This document shows positions 1-6,905 of a stretch of 17,109 bases of DNA, in pieces. Both the position numbers and the translations under genes were made by a program. Numbering within the stretch: position 1 is the stretch's first letter; every line of letters starts with the position of its first letter. The DNA is from Chloroflexota bacterium (GTDB taxonomy: Bacteria > Chloroflexota > Dormibacteria > Dormibacterales > Dormibacteraceae), in assembly GCA_005880175.1 (NCBI GenBank), contig VBJR01000054.1, forward strand, positions 1-17,109. The letters run 5' to 3'. The notes under the pieces were generated by a model, which had not been told where the DNA came from, made no database searches, and saw only the letters and a program-made list of their open reading frames with translations.

Positions 1-323
1 TGGGGGATGAGGACACCCTGGTCGACCGTCCGCTCCTGGCCGGGCCCGAGGCCGGTGCCGGGCCTGCCCAGCTCCGGCTTGGCCAGCGCCGCCGGGAGCG
101 TGCCGGCGTCGGCCAGCATTGGCTCGTACTCCTTCACGTACATGTTGGCGGTGTTGACGACACGGTTGTCCAGGTCGGCCTGCACGTTCAGGTTGGGCAG
201 GAGCAGGATCCCGGCCAGCGCCTCGACGACGATCACCGCGGCGAACGTGACCAGCACGTACGAGGCCGTCATGCGGGCTCGCAGGCCGAGGCCGCGGGCG
301 AGCCACCGTGGCAGCGGAGTCAT
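1..323 (-). CDS. Sensor histidine kinase-like membrane protein, N-terminal fragment
   Basis: The minus strand is open from an ATG at 323 to the window edge, giving 107 residues with no stop. After a short basic N-terminus (RWLARGLGLRARM) comes one clear transmembrane helix at residues about 19-43 (SYVLVTFAAVIVVEAL) and then an extracytoplasmic-looking region containing NVQADLDNRVVNTANMYVKE. This arrangement of arginine-rich start, single helix and sensor loop is typical of two-component sensor kinases of high-GC bacteria. The HAMP, HisKA and ATPase domains would lie beyond the window and are not seen, so the kinase call is inferred. It is divergent from the efflux operon at 439, a common arrangement when a two-component system controls an exporter. 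A GAAGGG purine run directly abuts the ATG, and a TATGAT box lies 12 bases upstream. Confidence 0.6.
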   Translation of the reverse strand, partial: MTPLPRWLARGLGLRARMTASYVLVTFAAVIVVEALAGILLLPNLNVQADLDNRVVNTANMYVKEYEPMLADAGTLPAALAKPELGRPGTGLGPGQERTVDQGVLIP

Positions 324-335
324 CCCTTCGGGCCG

Positions 336-341
336 ATCATA
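336..341 (-). promoter_or_regulatory. -10-like box for the sensor kinase gene
   Basis: On the minus strand this reads TATGAT, five of six matches to TATAAT, and ends 12 bases before the ATG at 323. A transcript starting 6-7 bases downstream would have a leader of only about 5 bases. No convincing -35 element is visible. Prediction from sequence only. Confidence 0.4.
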
Positions 342-362
342 GAGGCCGGCGGCCGCGCCGCC

Positions 363-380
363 CTCCCCCGCGCGGGGGAG
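363..380. promoter_or_regulatory. 18-base perfect palindrome in divergent intergenic region
   Basis: CTCCCCCGCGCGGGGGAG is its own reverse complement. It lies between the sensor kinase start (323) and the lipoprotein start (439), where an operator serving both directions would be expected. It could equally be a chance GC palindrome or a hairpin. I see no clear promoter for the plus-strand operon in 381-438. Confidence 0.3.
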
Positions 381-438
381 CGAGATTCCCCGCGGCCGGC
401 GATGTGCCGGGGCGGCCGCCGGGCCCACGCTGCCAGCC

Positions 439-948
439 ATGACCAGGAGCCTTCCGCTGATCGGGCTCGTCGCGGCGCTGGCGCTCGTGGCGGCCTGCGG
501 CACGGCCGCGGCGCAGACGCCCGCCGCGCAGCCCAGCGCCAACCCGGCCGCGATCTATCGCCAGTTCGCGCAGTGCGTCCGCGAGCACGGCGCGCCCGAC
601 TTCCCGGACCCCACGGTCGACTCGCAGGGCCAGCCGCAGCTCCCGCCGGGCGTCGAGAAGCCGCCGACCTCGATCATGCAGGCCTGCGCCTCGATCCTGA
701 ACCGGCTGCCGGCGTCGCTGCGGCCCAACACCACGGCCAACGACCCGGCCATGATGCGGCGCTTCGCGCAGTGCATGCGGGCCCACGGCATCGACGACTG
801 GCCCGACCCGAACGCCGACGGCACCTTCACGATGCCGCCGACGCTGGGCAACATCAAGACCAACCCGCGCTGGTCGCAGATCCAGGCCGCCTGGAGCGGA
901 CCGTGCAAGCAGTACGACCCGAGCGGCCACATCTCGGGCAATCCGTGA
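439..948 (+). CDS. Lipoprotein with duplicated Cys-containing motif, first gene of efflux operon
   Basis: 169 residues. The first 20 form a lipoprotein signal peptide: MTRS, a hydrophobic core (LPLIGLVAALAL), then the lipobox VAAC with Cys20 as the predicted lipidated residue. The mature part carries two copies of the same motif, FAQCVREHGAPDFPDP at about 44-58 and FAQCMRAHGIDDWPDP at about 109-124, so the protein looks like an internal duplication. Cysteines at 46, 83, 112 and 156 could form disulfides outside the membrane. Small lipoproteins with this motif are found beside peptidoglycan-binding adaptors and MacB-type ABC genes in high-GC bacteria; their function is unknown to me. The stop overlaps the next gene's GTG by four bases (GTGA), indicating translational coupling. 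The ATG at 439 is the only sensible start before the signal peptide, though no good ribosome-binding site precedes it. Confidence 0.75.
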   Translation: MTRSLPLIGLVAALALVAACGTAAAQTPAAQPSANPAAIYRQFAQCVREHGAPDFPDPTVDSQGQPQLPPGVEKPPTSIMQACASILNRLPASLRPNTTANDPAMMRRFAQCMRAHGIDDWPDPNADGTFTMPPTLGNIKTNPRWSQIQAAWSGPCKQYDPSGHISGNP

Positions 949-1934
949 GGCGGGCCCTCGCCATCGGCGTCGTGGCGGTGGTGGCGGCCGGCCTCGCCGC
1001 CGCCGCGCTCGCCCTCCACGGCCGTCAGGCCCCGGCCGCCGCGACCACGTCCGTGCCCATCGGCACGGCGCGGGTGACCCGGACGGACATCGTCTCCCGC
1101 CAGCGCATCAACGGCACGCTCGGCTACGGCTCGCCCTGGACGGTGACGGCGCCGGCCGGGACCCCCGCCGACGCGCTCCGCCAGGCCCAGGCGGCGCTCG
1201 CGACGACCCAGGCCGCGCAGGCGGCCGCCGGCCAGGCGGACCAGGACACGGCGGCGGCGGGCCAGCTCGCCGTCCAGCAGGCGCAGGCGGCGGTGAGCGC
1301 CGCCGGCACCAACGCGGCCGCCCTGGCCACGGCCCAGCAGCAGCTGGCGACCGCCCGGCAGCACGCGGCGCAGGCGCAGCACCAGGCGGACGCCGAGCTG
1401 GCGGCCGCCCGGGTCGCGGCGCAGAACGCCCAGGCGGCGCTCCAGCAGGCGCAGTCGAGCGCCCGCCTGGACGGCAGCGTGACGTGGCTGCCGGCGCCCG
1501 GGACCGTCGTGCAGCAGGGCCAGGCGCTGTACCGGGTCGCCGGCCGGCCGGTCGTGCTGCTGGACGGCGCGGTGCCGGCGTACCGCGAGCTCGGCCCCGG
1601 CGCCAGCGGTGACGACGTGCGCCAGCTGGAGCGGGACCTGATCGACCTGGGCTTCGCCAGCGCGGCCAACCTCGCGGTCGACGGCAGCTTCACGGGCACC
1701 GACGCGGCGGCCGTGTCCCGCTGGCAGGCCGCGCTGGGCGTGCCCCAGACGGGCGCGGTCCGGCTGGGCGAGGTCGTCTTCGCGGCGGGCGCGGTGCGGG
1801 TGGCCGCGCTCCGCGCGGCGCTGGGCGCCGACGCGGCGCCCGCCGCCCCGATCCTCGACCTCACGTCCACCCGGCACACCGTGGTCGCCCAGCTCGACGC
1901 GAGCCGCCAGCAGCTCGTCCACTCACGGACGTGA
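945..1934 (+). CDS. Efflux periplasmic adaptor with peptidoglycan-binding domain (N-terminal part of a split gene)
   Basis: 329 residues from the GTG at 945, which overlaps the preceding stop. Residues about 4-25 form an uncleaved signal/anchor helix. Residues 44-69 are the first part of the membrane-fusion barrel (TRTDIVSRQRINGTLGYG), 74-173 are an Ala/Gln-rich coiled-coil hairpin, and 178-208 return to the lipoyl-like part (SVTWLPAPGTVVQQGQALYR). A PG_binding_1 domain follows at about 217-275 (GASGDDVRQLERDLIDLGF), then the start of a beta-barrel domain (DLTSTRHTVVAQLDASRQQL). The frame ends abruptly in HSRT, whereas family members continue with a GD-x-V-x-V-T-L-P-D-G-type strand. The remainder is encoded in another frame from 1931. 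The gene is therefore probably a frameshifted or internally deleted MacA/HlyD-like adaptor that should link the ABC permease to the envelope. Confidence 0.75.
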   Translation: MRRALAIGVVAVVAAGLAAAALALHGRQAPAAATTSVPIGTARVTRTDIVSRQRINGTLGYGSPWTVTAPAGTPADALRQAQAALATTQAAQAAAGQADQDTAAAGQLAVQQAQAAVSAAGTNAAALATAQQQLATARQHAAQAQHQADAELAAARVAAQNAQAALQQAQSSARLDGSVTWLPAPGTVVQQGQALYRVAGRPVVLLDGAVPAYRELGPGASGDDVRQLERDLIDLGFASAANLAVDGSFTGTDAAAVSRWQAALGVPQTGAVRLGEVVFAAGAVRVAALRAALGADAAPAAPILDLTSTRHTVVAQLDASRQQLVHSRT

Positions 1935-2284
1935 GCCGGGTCGCCGCGCAGCCGAGCCCGGCGCAGGGCCAGAACCAGGGCGGCGGCCAGCAGAACCCGT
2001 CCGTCGCGGTGACCGTCACGCTGGCCGACGAGTCCGTCGCCGGCACGCTTGACCAGGCGCCCGTCTACGTGTCCATCACGTCGGCCTCGAAGAAGGGCGT
2101 GCTGGCAGTGCCGGTCACCGCCCTGCTCGCCCAGCCCAACGGCAACTACGCGGTGGCGGTGCGGGCCGGCGGCGAGCGCCGGCTGGTGACGGTGCGGCCG
2201 GGCCTGTTCGGCGACGGCGGCCTGGTCGAGGTGAGCGGCGCCGGCCTGGCCGAGGGCGACCTGGTCGAGGTGCCGGCGTCGTGA
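1931..2284 (+). CDS. C-terminal part of the split efflux adaptor
   Basis: 117 codons from a GTG that overlaps the preceding TGA as GTGA. The product begins [14 protein letters not shown], passes a Gln/Gly-rich stretch, and then shows the C-terminal barrel of membrane-fusion proteins: [32 protein letters not shown] (the usual VPVTALL motif at about residues 57-63) and a final [19 protein letters not shown] segment ending in a GDLVEV strand. It has no signal peptide, so alone it would stay in the cytoplasm. Its content is exactly what the upstream fragment lacks. The two could be translated separately through coupling, but a single ancestral gene of about 445 codons, broken by a small deletion, is more likely. 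The end overlaps the ATPase GTG by four bases. Confidence 0.65.
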   Translation: MSRVAAQPSPAQGQNQGGGQQNPSVAVTVTLADESVAGTLDQAPVYVSITSASKKGVLAVPVTALLAQPNGNYAVAVRAGGERRLVTVRPGLFGDGGLVEVSGAGLAEGDLVEVPAS

Positions 2285-2967
2285 GTGCGGTGCTGGAGCT
2301 GCGCTCGGTGGGGAAGCGGTACCCGGGCGACCCGCCCGTCGACTCGCTGCGTTCGGTCAGCCTCCGCATCGAGGAGGGCGAGCTGCTGGCCATCGTCGGC
2401 CCGTCCGGCTCGGGCAAGACGACGCTGCTGCACGTGATGGGCACGCTGGACCGGCCCACGTCCGGCGAGGTGCTGGTCGCCGGCCAGCCGGTCTCGGCGC
2501 TGGGCGACGCCGATCTGTCCGGGCTGCGCGCCCATCACCTCGGGTTCGTCTTCCAGCAGTTCTTCCTGCTCGACGGCGTCAGCGTCCTGGACAACGTGGC
2601 CAACGGCCTGCTCTACCGGGGCACGCCGGCCCGCGAGCGTCGCCGGCGAGCCGGCGAGGCGCTGGAGCGGGTGGGCCTCGGCCACCGGCTGGGGCACCGG
2701 CCCAACCAGCTCTCCGGCGGCGAGCGCCAGCGAGTGGCGATCGCGCGGGCGCTGGTCGGCCGGCCGGGCATCGTGCTGGCGGACGAGCCGACCGGCAACC
2801 TGGACAGCGCGGCCGGGGCGTCGATCGTGCGCCTGCTGGCCGAGCTGAACCGCGACGGCACGACGATCGCGGTCATCACGCACAACCAGGAGGTCGCCGA
2901 CGCGACGCGCCGGCGGGTGGAGATCCGGGACGGCGCGATCGTCGCCGACACGGGGGAGGCGAGATGA
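2281..2967 (+). CDS. ABC transporter ATP-binding protein, MacB/LolD type
   Basis: 228 residues, the normal length for a stand-alone ATPase of the MacB/LolD family. Visible motifs are Walker A GPSGSGKT at 40-47, Q-loop Q92 in [14 protein letters not shown], signature LSGGE at 144-148, Walker B IVLADE at 164-169 with catalytic E169, D-loop NLDS, and switch histidine H201 in VITHN. All catalytic residues are present, so it should hydrolyse ATP to power the neighbouring permease. The GTG start at 2281 overlaps the preceding stop (GTGA), and the TGA overlaps the permease ATG (ATGA), so expression is coupled within the operon. Substrate cannot be read from sequence; peptides, macrolide-like drugs or lipids are typical for the family. 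Confidence 0.92.
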   Translation: MSAVLELRSVGKRYPGDPPVDSLRSVSLRIEEGELLAIVGPSGSGKTTLLHVMGTLDRPTSGEVLVAGQPVSALGDADLSGLRAHHLGFVFQQFFLLDGVSVLDNVANGLLYRGTPARERRRRAGEALERVGLGHRLGHRPNQLSGGERQRVAIARALVGRPGIVLADEPTGNLDSAAGASIVRLLAELNRDGTTIAVITHNQEVADATRRRVEIRDGAIVADTGEAR

Positions 2968-4151
2968 GTCGGTCGCACCTGCGGGCTGTGGACGTGCTCG
3001 TCGCCGGCACGGTCGGGCTGCGCGCCCGCCGGCTGCGGGCGGCGTTCTCGGCGCTGGGCATCTGCATCGGCATCGCCGCGATCGTGGGGGTGCTGGGCGT
3101 GACCCAGTCGAGCGAGGCCGACCTGCTGGCCCGGATCGACCGGCTCGGCACGAACCTGCTGACGGTGGACCGGGGCCAGGGCGTCGGCGGCGAGGAGGGC
3201 CCGCTGCCCCTCACCGCCCCCTCGATGATCGGCGTGCTCGCGGGCGTCCAGCGGACCTCCTCGACGGCCATCCTGCCCGGGGCCGTGTACCGCACCGACC
3301 AGGTGCCGGTGGTCGAGACGGGCGGCATCGGCCTCCGGGCCACCGACCCGTCGCTGCTCCAGACGCTCCAGGCGAGCCTGCTCCAGGGCACGTTCCTGAA
3401 CGCGGCGACGGCGCGCTACCCGGTCGTGGTGCTCGGCTACGGCGCCGCCCAGACGCTCGGGATCGGCACGCTGGACCAGCCCGTCCGGATCTGGAGCGAC
3501 GGGCGCTGGCTGGCGGTCGCCGGCATCCTGCGGCCCGTCGAGCTGGCGCCGGAGATCGACCGCTCGGTGCTGGTCGGCCTCGACTACGCGGCGGCGGAGC
3601 TCGGCTTCGACGGGTTCCCGACCCGGCTGTACGTGCGGGCGGACCCCGACCGCGTGGTGGCGATCAGCCAGGTGCTCGGGCGCACGGTGAATCCCGAGAA
3701 CCCGGACCAGGTGGCGGTCACGCGGCCGTCCGACGCGCTGGCCGCCCGGGTGGCGGTCCAGGGCTCGGCGACGGCGCTGTTCGTCGGCCTGGGCGCGGTC
3801 GCGCTGCTGGTCGGGGGCGTCGGCGTGGCCAACGTGATGGTCATCGCGGTGCTGGAGCGGCGCTCGGAGATCGGCCTCCGGCGCGCGCTGGGCGCCACCC
3901 GCGCGCACGTGGGCGCGCAGTTCCTGTCCGAGTCGCTGCTGCTGTCCCTGCTCGGCGGCGCCGGTGGGGTGCTGGCCGGGGCGGCGGTGACCGCCGCGTA
4001 CGCGGTCCAGCAGGGCTGGACGGTGGTCGTGCCGCCGGTCGCTGTGTGGGGCGGCATGGGCGCGGCGGCCGCGATCGGGGCCGTGGCCGGGCTGTACCCG
4101 GCGCTGCGGGCGGCCCGGCTGGCCCCGACCGACGCCCTGCGCACCGTGTGA
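2964..4151 (+). CDS. MacB/FtsX-family ABC transporter permease
   Basis: 395 residues. One transmembrane helix lies at about 27-47 ([20 protein letters not shown]). A large extracytoplasmic MacB-type periplasmic core domain follows at about 50-262, and then three C-terminal helices at about 268-296, 322-345 and 358-380, with the cytoplasmic signature [16 protein letters not shown] at 298-313 between them. This is the MacB four-helix topology. It ends in [15 protein letters not shown], the usual family ending (PA..AARLDPxEALR). The ATG overlaps the ATPase stop by four bases. With the ATPase and the adaptor it should form a MacAB-like mechanotransmission exporter. It is the last gene of the operon; a 75-base gap follows. 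Confidence 0.9.
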   Translation: MSRSHLRAVDVLVAGTVGLRARRLRAAFSALGICIGIAAIVGVLGVTQSSEADLLARIDRLGTNLLTVDRGQGVGGEEGPLPLTAPSMIGVLAGVQRTSSTAILPGAVYRTDQVPVVETGGIGLRATDPSLLQTLQASLLQGTFLNAATARYPVVVLGYGAAQTLGIGTLDQPVRIWSDGRWLAVAGILRPVELAPEIDRSVLVGLDYAAAELGFDGFPTRLYVRADPDRVVAISQVLGRTVNPENPDQVAVTRPSDALAARVAVQGSATALFVGLGAVALLVGGVGVANVMVIAVLERRSEIGLRRALGATRAHVGAQFLSESLLLSLLGGAGGVLAGAAVTAAYAVQQGWTVVVPPVAVWGGMGAAAAIGAVAGLYPALRAARLAPTDALRTV

Positions 4152-4166
4152 GCCGGCCGCCGCGCG

Positions 4167-4183
4167 CCGTCCGACCGGGACGG
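4167..4183 (+). terminator. Weak hairpin after the efflux operon
   Basis: CCGTCC and GGACGG pair around a 5-base loop, 16 bases after the permease stop. There is no T-run, so it may be a weak or factor-dependent terminator, or chance in a GC-rich gap. Confidence 0.25.
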
Positions 4184-4217
4184 AGCGGCCAATTCCGCCT
4201 CGCATCCGCCAAGCTAC

Positions 4218-4223
4218 AGGTGA
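4218..4223 (+). promoter_or_regulatory. Shine-Dalgarno sequence fixing the start at 4227
   Basis: AGGTGA lies three bases before the ATG at 4227. The spacer is short, but this is the only good match near the start and it supports the ATG. Confidence 0.45.
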
Positions 4224-4226
4224 CGA

Positions 4227-5828
4227 ATGGGCCTCCCGCCTCTGGCACACGAGACGCTCACCCGGGCGCCGCGGCTCGCCGCGGAGGCCGGGCGCACCTG
4301 GGCGCGGACCGGCGCGCTGCTGCCCGTCCTCGGCGCGGCCGGCGCCGGCGTGCTGCTGCTCGCGTACGAGCGCCTCTCGGCGACCGCGCCGATCACGGCC
4401 GACAGCGCCAACGCGGTGCTCCAGGGCCGCTCGATGGCGACGGGCAACGTGGTCCTGAGCGGCTGGACGCTCTCCGGCGCGTCGTTCTACCTGACCGACC
4501 TGCCGTTCTACACGGCCTTCGCCGCGATCCGGGGGCTGTCGCCGGACGTGGCGCACGACGTGGGCGCGGCGATCTACACGCTGCTGGTGCTGGTGGCGTG
4601 CTTCCTGGCGAGAGGCCGCGCCCGCGGCCTGCCCGCCCTGGGCCGCATGGCCGTGACGCTAGTGCTGGTGGTCGCCCCGGCGCCCGGCGAGGCGACGAGG
4701 CTGCTCCTGCTCGGCCCGTTCCACGCCGGCACGACGCTCGTGCTGCTGGTGGCCCTGCTCGTGCTGGACACCGCCGGCGAGCGGGCGCTGGGCCTGGCGG
4801 TCGTGGGCGCACTCCTCGCGGTGTCCGTGTTCTCCGACGCGCTCGCCCTCTACGTGGGCGTGCTGCCGATCGTGATCGTGGCGCTGCTGCCGCGGCTGCG
4901 CGGTCGCGGGCAGCGCCTGGACCGGGCCCTGCTCGCCACGGCGCTGATCAGCGTCGTGGCCTCGGTGCTCCTGATGGGCGTCATCGACGGGCTGGGCGGG
5001 TTCGCGACCGTGCCGCTGCAGGCCTCGTTCGCCCGTGTCGAGGACCTGCCCAGGAACACGGCGCTGGCGCTGGAGGGGATCCTGCTGCTCTTCGGCGCGA
5101 ACTTCTTCGGCCAGCCGATCGCCTCGCTCGGCACGCTGGTCATGCTCGTCCACCTGGCCGGCGTGGCGTTCGTCGCGCTGTGCTGTCGCTGGGTCGTCCA
5201 GGCGTGGCGGCAGGGCAGCCCGCCCGATCGTGTGACGCAGGTGCTCCTCGTGGGCATGGCCGCGGACCTCGCCGCCTACCTGCTGAGCAACCAGGCGATC
5301 GACCTCAGGACGTCGCGCTACCTGATCCCGTTCCTGGCCTTCGGCGCGGTGCTGGCGGGGCGGGTGGGCGCCGACCGGCTGCGGGGCACGAGGCTGCGCG
5401 GGGCGGCCGTGGGCGTCGGGCTCGCGTACCTGCTGTTCGCGGCCGTGAGCCTGCGGACGCCGGTCGCGCCGTCGCCGGAGGCGGAGCTGGGCGGGTTCCT
5501 CCAGAGCCACCACCTGCAGTACGGGGTGGCGGCGTACTGGCAGGCGAGCACGGTCACGGTGCAGTCGGAGGGCCGGGTGCGCGTCCGCGCGTTCGTGGCG
5601 ACGCAGCCGCAGCCCACCGCGTACGCGTGGGAGTCCGAGGGTTCCTGGTACGACCCGAAGGTGCCCGGCAACGACGCCAGGTTCGTGGTCCGGGACACGC
5701 TCGACCCCCGCTCGGTGGACCAGCGGGCGATCGAGGCCTCGTTCGGCGCCCCGGCCGAGGAGTACCGGGTGGGCCGCTACGAGGTCTTCGTCTGGGACCG
5801 GAACCTCCTCGACGACCTGGTCCGGTAG
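4227..5828 (+). CDS. Polytopic membrane protein, GT-C glycosyltransferase-like
   Basis: 533 residues. There are about ten to eleven hydrophobic helices, at roughly 29-47, 113-128, 140-150, 158-180, 187-203, 205-221, 235-254, 280-293, 300-322, 337-355, 364-380 and 391-409 (some may be re-entrant). A soluble C-terminal domain of about 120 residues follows (411-533, rich in W, Y and D). The large first external loop after helix 1 contains D59 in ITADSANAVLQG and TLSGASFYLTDLPFY; an acidic residue in the first loop is a feature of GT-C enzymes that use polyprenyl-linked sugars. That topology suggests a membrane glycosyltransferase, but I cannot identify a precise family or substrate. Transcription is probably separate from the efflux operon, because of the gap and its own ribosome-binding site. 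Confidence 0.6.
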   Translation: MGLPPLAHETLTRAPRLAAEAGRTWARTGALLPVLGAAGAGVLLLAYERLSATAPITADSANAVLQGRSMATGNVVLSGWTLSGASFYLTDLPFYTAFAAIRGLSPDVAHDVGAAIYTLLVLVACFLARGRARGLPALGRMAVTLVLVVAPAPGEATRLLLLGPFHAGTTLVLLVALLVLDTAGERALGLAVVGALLAVSVFSDALALYVGVLPIVIVALLPRLRGRGQRLDRALLATALISVVASVLLMGVIDGLGGFATVPLQASFARVEDLPRNTALALEGILLLFGANFFGQPIASLGTLVMLVHLAGVAFVALCCRWVVQAWRQGSPPDRVTQVLLVGMAADLAAYLLSNQAIDLRTSRYLIPFLAFGAVLAGRVGADRLRGTRLRGAAVGVGLAYLLFAAVSLRTPVAPSPEAELGGFLQSHHLQYGVAAYWQASTVTVQSEGRVRVRAFVATQPQPTAYAWESEGSWYDPKVPGNDARFVVRDTLDPRSVDQRAIEASFGAPAEEYRVGRYEVFVWDRNLLDDLVR

Positions 5829-5885
5829 CCGACCCTCTTACGACTTCCTGACGTTCGTTTGTGTCTTTTGTTATGGAAGCCGTCC

Positions 5886-5891
5886 TACGGT
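5886..5891 (+). promoter_or_regulatory. -10-like box of the beta-lactamase-fold gene
   Basis: TACGGT (TAnnnT) ends nine bases before the GTG at 5901, so transcription may begin at or next to the start codon. The preceding stretch 5838-5880 is distinctly less GC-rich than its surroundings, as expected of a promoter. A TTGTGT at 5859-5864 is a possible -35, but its 21-base spacing is poor. Confidence 0.35.
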
Positions 5892-5900
5892 GGTGGGGTA

Positions 5901-6833
5901 GTGAGGTCGCTCGGCATCGCTGGCCTGCTCTGCCTGGTGCTGGGCGCGGCGACGCTGCTGGCGGGGCTGCTCGTCGGGGCGGACCTGCGGCCGCAGGTGC
6001 CCGCCCGCGCCGCCGCCGCGGCGCCCTCCGCCACCCCGACCCTCGAGCCCATCGCGCTGGCGACGCCGTCGGCGACCCCGACTCCGACCCCGACCCCGCG
6101 CTCGTTCGCCGCGCTGCAGTCGCAGATCGACGGCCTCCTCCAGTCGGCGGGCGCGAACGGGGGCGTGACCCTGGTCGAGCTCGGACCCGGTGACTCGTGG
6201 TCGCTGAATGGTGACCAGTCGTTCGTCGCCGCCAGCACGTACAAGCTGCCGCTCCTGATGGAGGAGGCGCAGGACGTGGCGGCCGGCACGGCACACCGGA
6301 GCGACGTGCTCTGCTACGACTCGGGGGACTGGGAGGACGGGTGGTTCTCCGACTACACGCCCGGCTCGTGCTACTCGCGGGGCGAGCTGGACCAGCGCGT
6401 GGGCGAGTACTCGGACAACACGGCCGCGCACATCCTGGTCCGGGTGGACGGGGGCGGGGACGCGCTCAACGCGTACGCGAGGGCCCACGGCGCCACCGAG
6501 TCGGAGTTCTGGGACCCGAACGTGACGACGAGCGGCGACCTGGCCCGCCTGTGGCAGGACGAGGCGAGCGGCCGTGCGGGTGGGATCGCGGCGCAGCAGT
6601 ACCTGTACCCGCTGCTGACGAACACGGCCTATGAGGACGGCATCCCGGCGGGCGTGCCGTCGGGGACGACGGTCGTCCACAAGATCGGCATCCTCGACGC
6701 CGAGGTGAACGACGCGGCGCTGGTCACCAGCGGCCCGCACGGCGCGTACGTGCTGACGGTCTGCACCGAGGGCGGCGACTGGTCGCTGATCGCGAACGTG
6801 TCCCGGGCGGTCTCACGGTTCGAGGCGAGCTGA
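5901..6833 (+). CDS. Exported class A beta-lactamase-fold serine hydrolase
   Basis: 310 residues from the GTG at 5901. The same frame is open upstream to a TTG at 5859, but the hydrophobic signal/anchor helix (residues 4-26) directly follows the GTG, favouring 5901. An Ala-rich stretch and a Thr-Pro linker (TPTPTPTP, about 57-66) separate the anchor from the catalytic domain. Motifs of the penicillin-binding/class A fold are S112-T-Y-K115 (catalytic Ser and Lys in AASTYKLPLL), SDN at 171-173, and HKIG at 260-263 in place of the usual KTG. The segment FWDPNVTTSGDLARL at about 203-217 replaces the usual omega loop, and I see no obvious deacylating Glu there, so true lactam hydrolysis is uncertain. 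C138 and C157 may pair. Alternatives are a peptidase or esterase of the same fold. Confidence 0.8.
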   Translation: MRSLGIAGLLCLVLGAATLLAGLLVGADLRPQVPARAAAAAPSATPTLEPIALATPSATPTPTPTPRSFAALQSQIDGLLQSAGANGGVTLVELGPGDSWSLNGDQSFVAASTYKLPLLMEEAQDVAAGTAHRSDVLCYDSGDWEDGWFSDYTPGSCYSRGELDQRVGEYSDNTAAHILVRVDGGGDALNAYARAHGATESEFWDPNVTTSGDLARLWQDEASGRAGGIAAQQYLYPLLTNTAYEDGIPAGVPSGTTVVHKIGILDAEVNDAALVTSGPHGAYVLTVCTEGGDWSLIANVSRAVSRFEAS

Positions 6834-6897
6834 GCCGGATTCCACCGCGCGAGCGGAAAGACGGGCCTGATGCGCGTGTCGTCGGTGGAATCCGGCT
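6833..6897. repeat. 65-base inverted-repeat element between convergent genes
   Basis: Perfect 15-base arms AGCCGGATTCCACCG (6833-6847) and CGGTGGAATCCGGCT (6883-6897) flank a 35-base centre. The element fills most of the gap between the hydrolase stop (whose last A is the first base of the left arm) and the end of the MFS gene at 6906. It may act as a bidirectional terminator. However, the long centre and the perfect, AT-containing arms also fit a small palindromic repeat or MITE-like unit. Only one copy is in the window. Confidence 0.6.
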
Positions 6898-6905
6898 GAG
6901 CCGGG

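Noticed and set aside
1180..1460. Repetitive GCGCAGGCGGC-like stretch that could pass for a DNA repeat array
   Set aside because: It is the Ala/Gln-rich coiled coil of the adaptor; there are no regular repeat units and spacers.
2613..4556. 647-codon open frame on the minus strand opposite the ABC ATPase and permease
   Set aside because: It is antisense to two genes with complete family motifs and has a composition typical of reversed GC-rich coding sequence.
5859..5900. Possible 14-residue N-terminal extension of the serine hydrolase from a TTG
   Set aside because: It overlaps the likely promoter, and the signal helix begins directly after the GTG at 5901.
6061..6100. Short tandem CCGACC-type repeat
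   Set aside because: It encodes the Thr-Pro linker of the serine hydrolase; codon bias explains the repetition.
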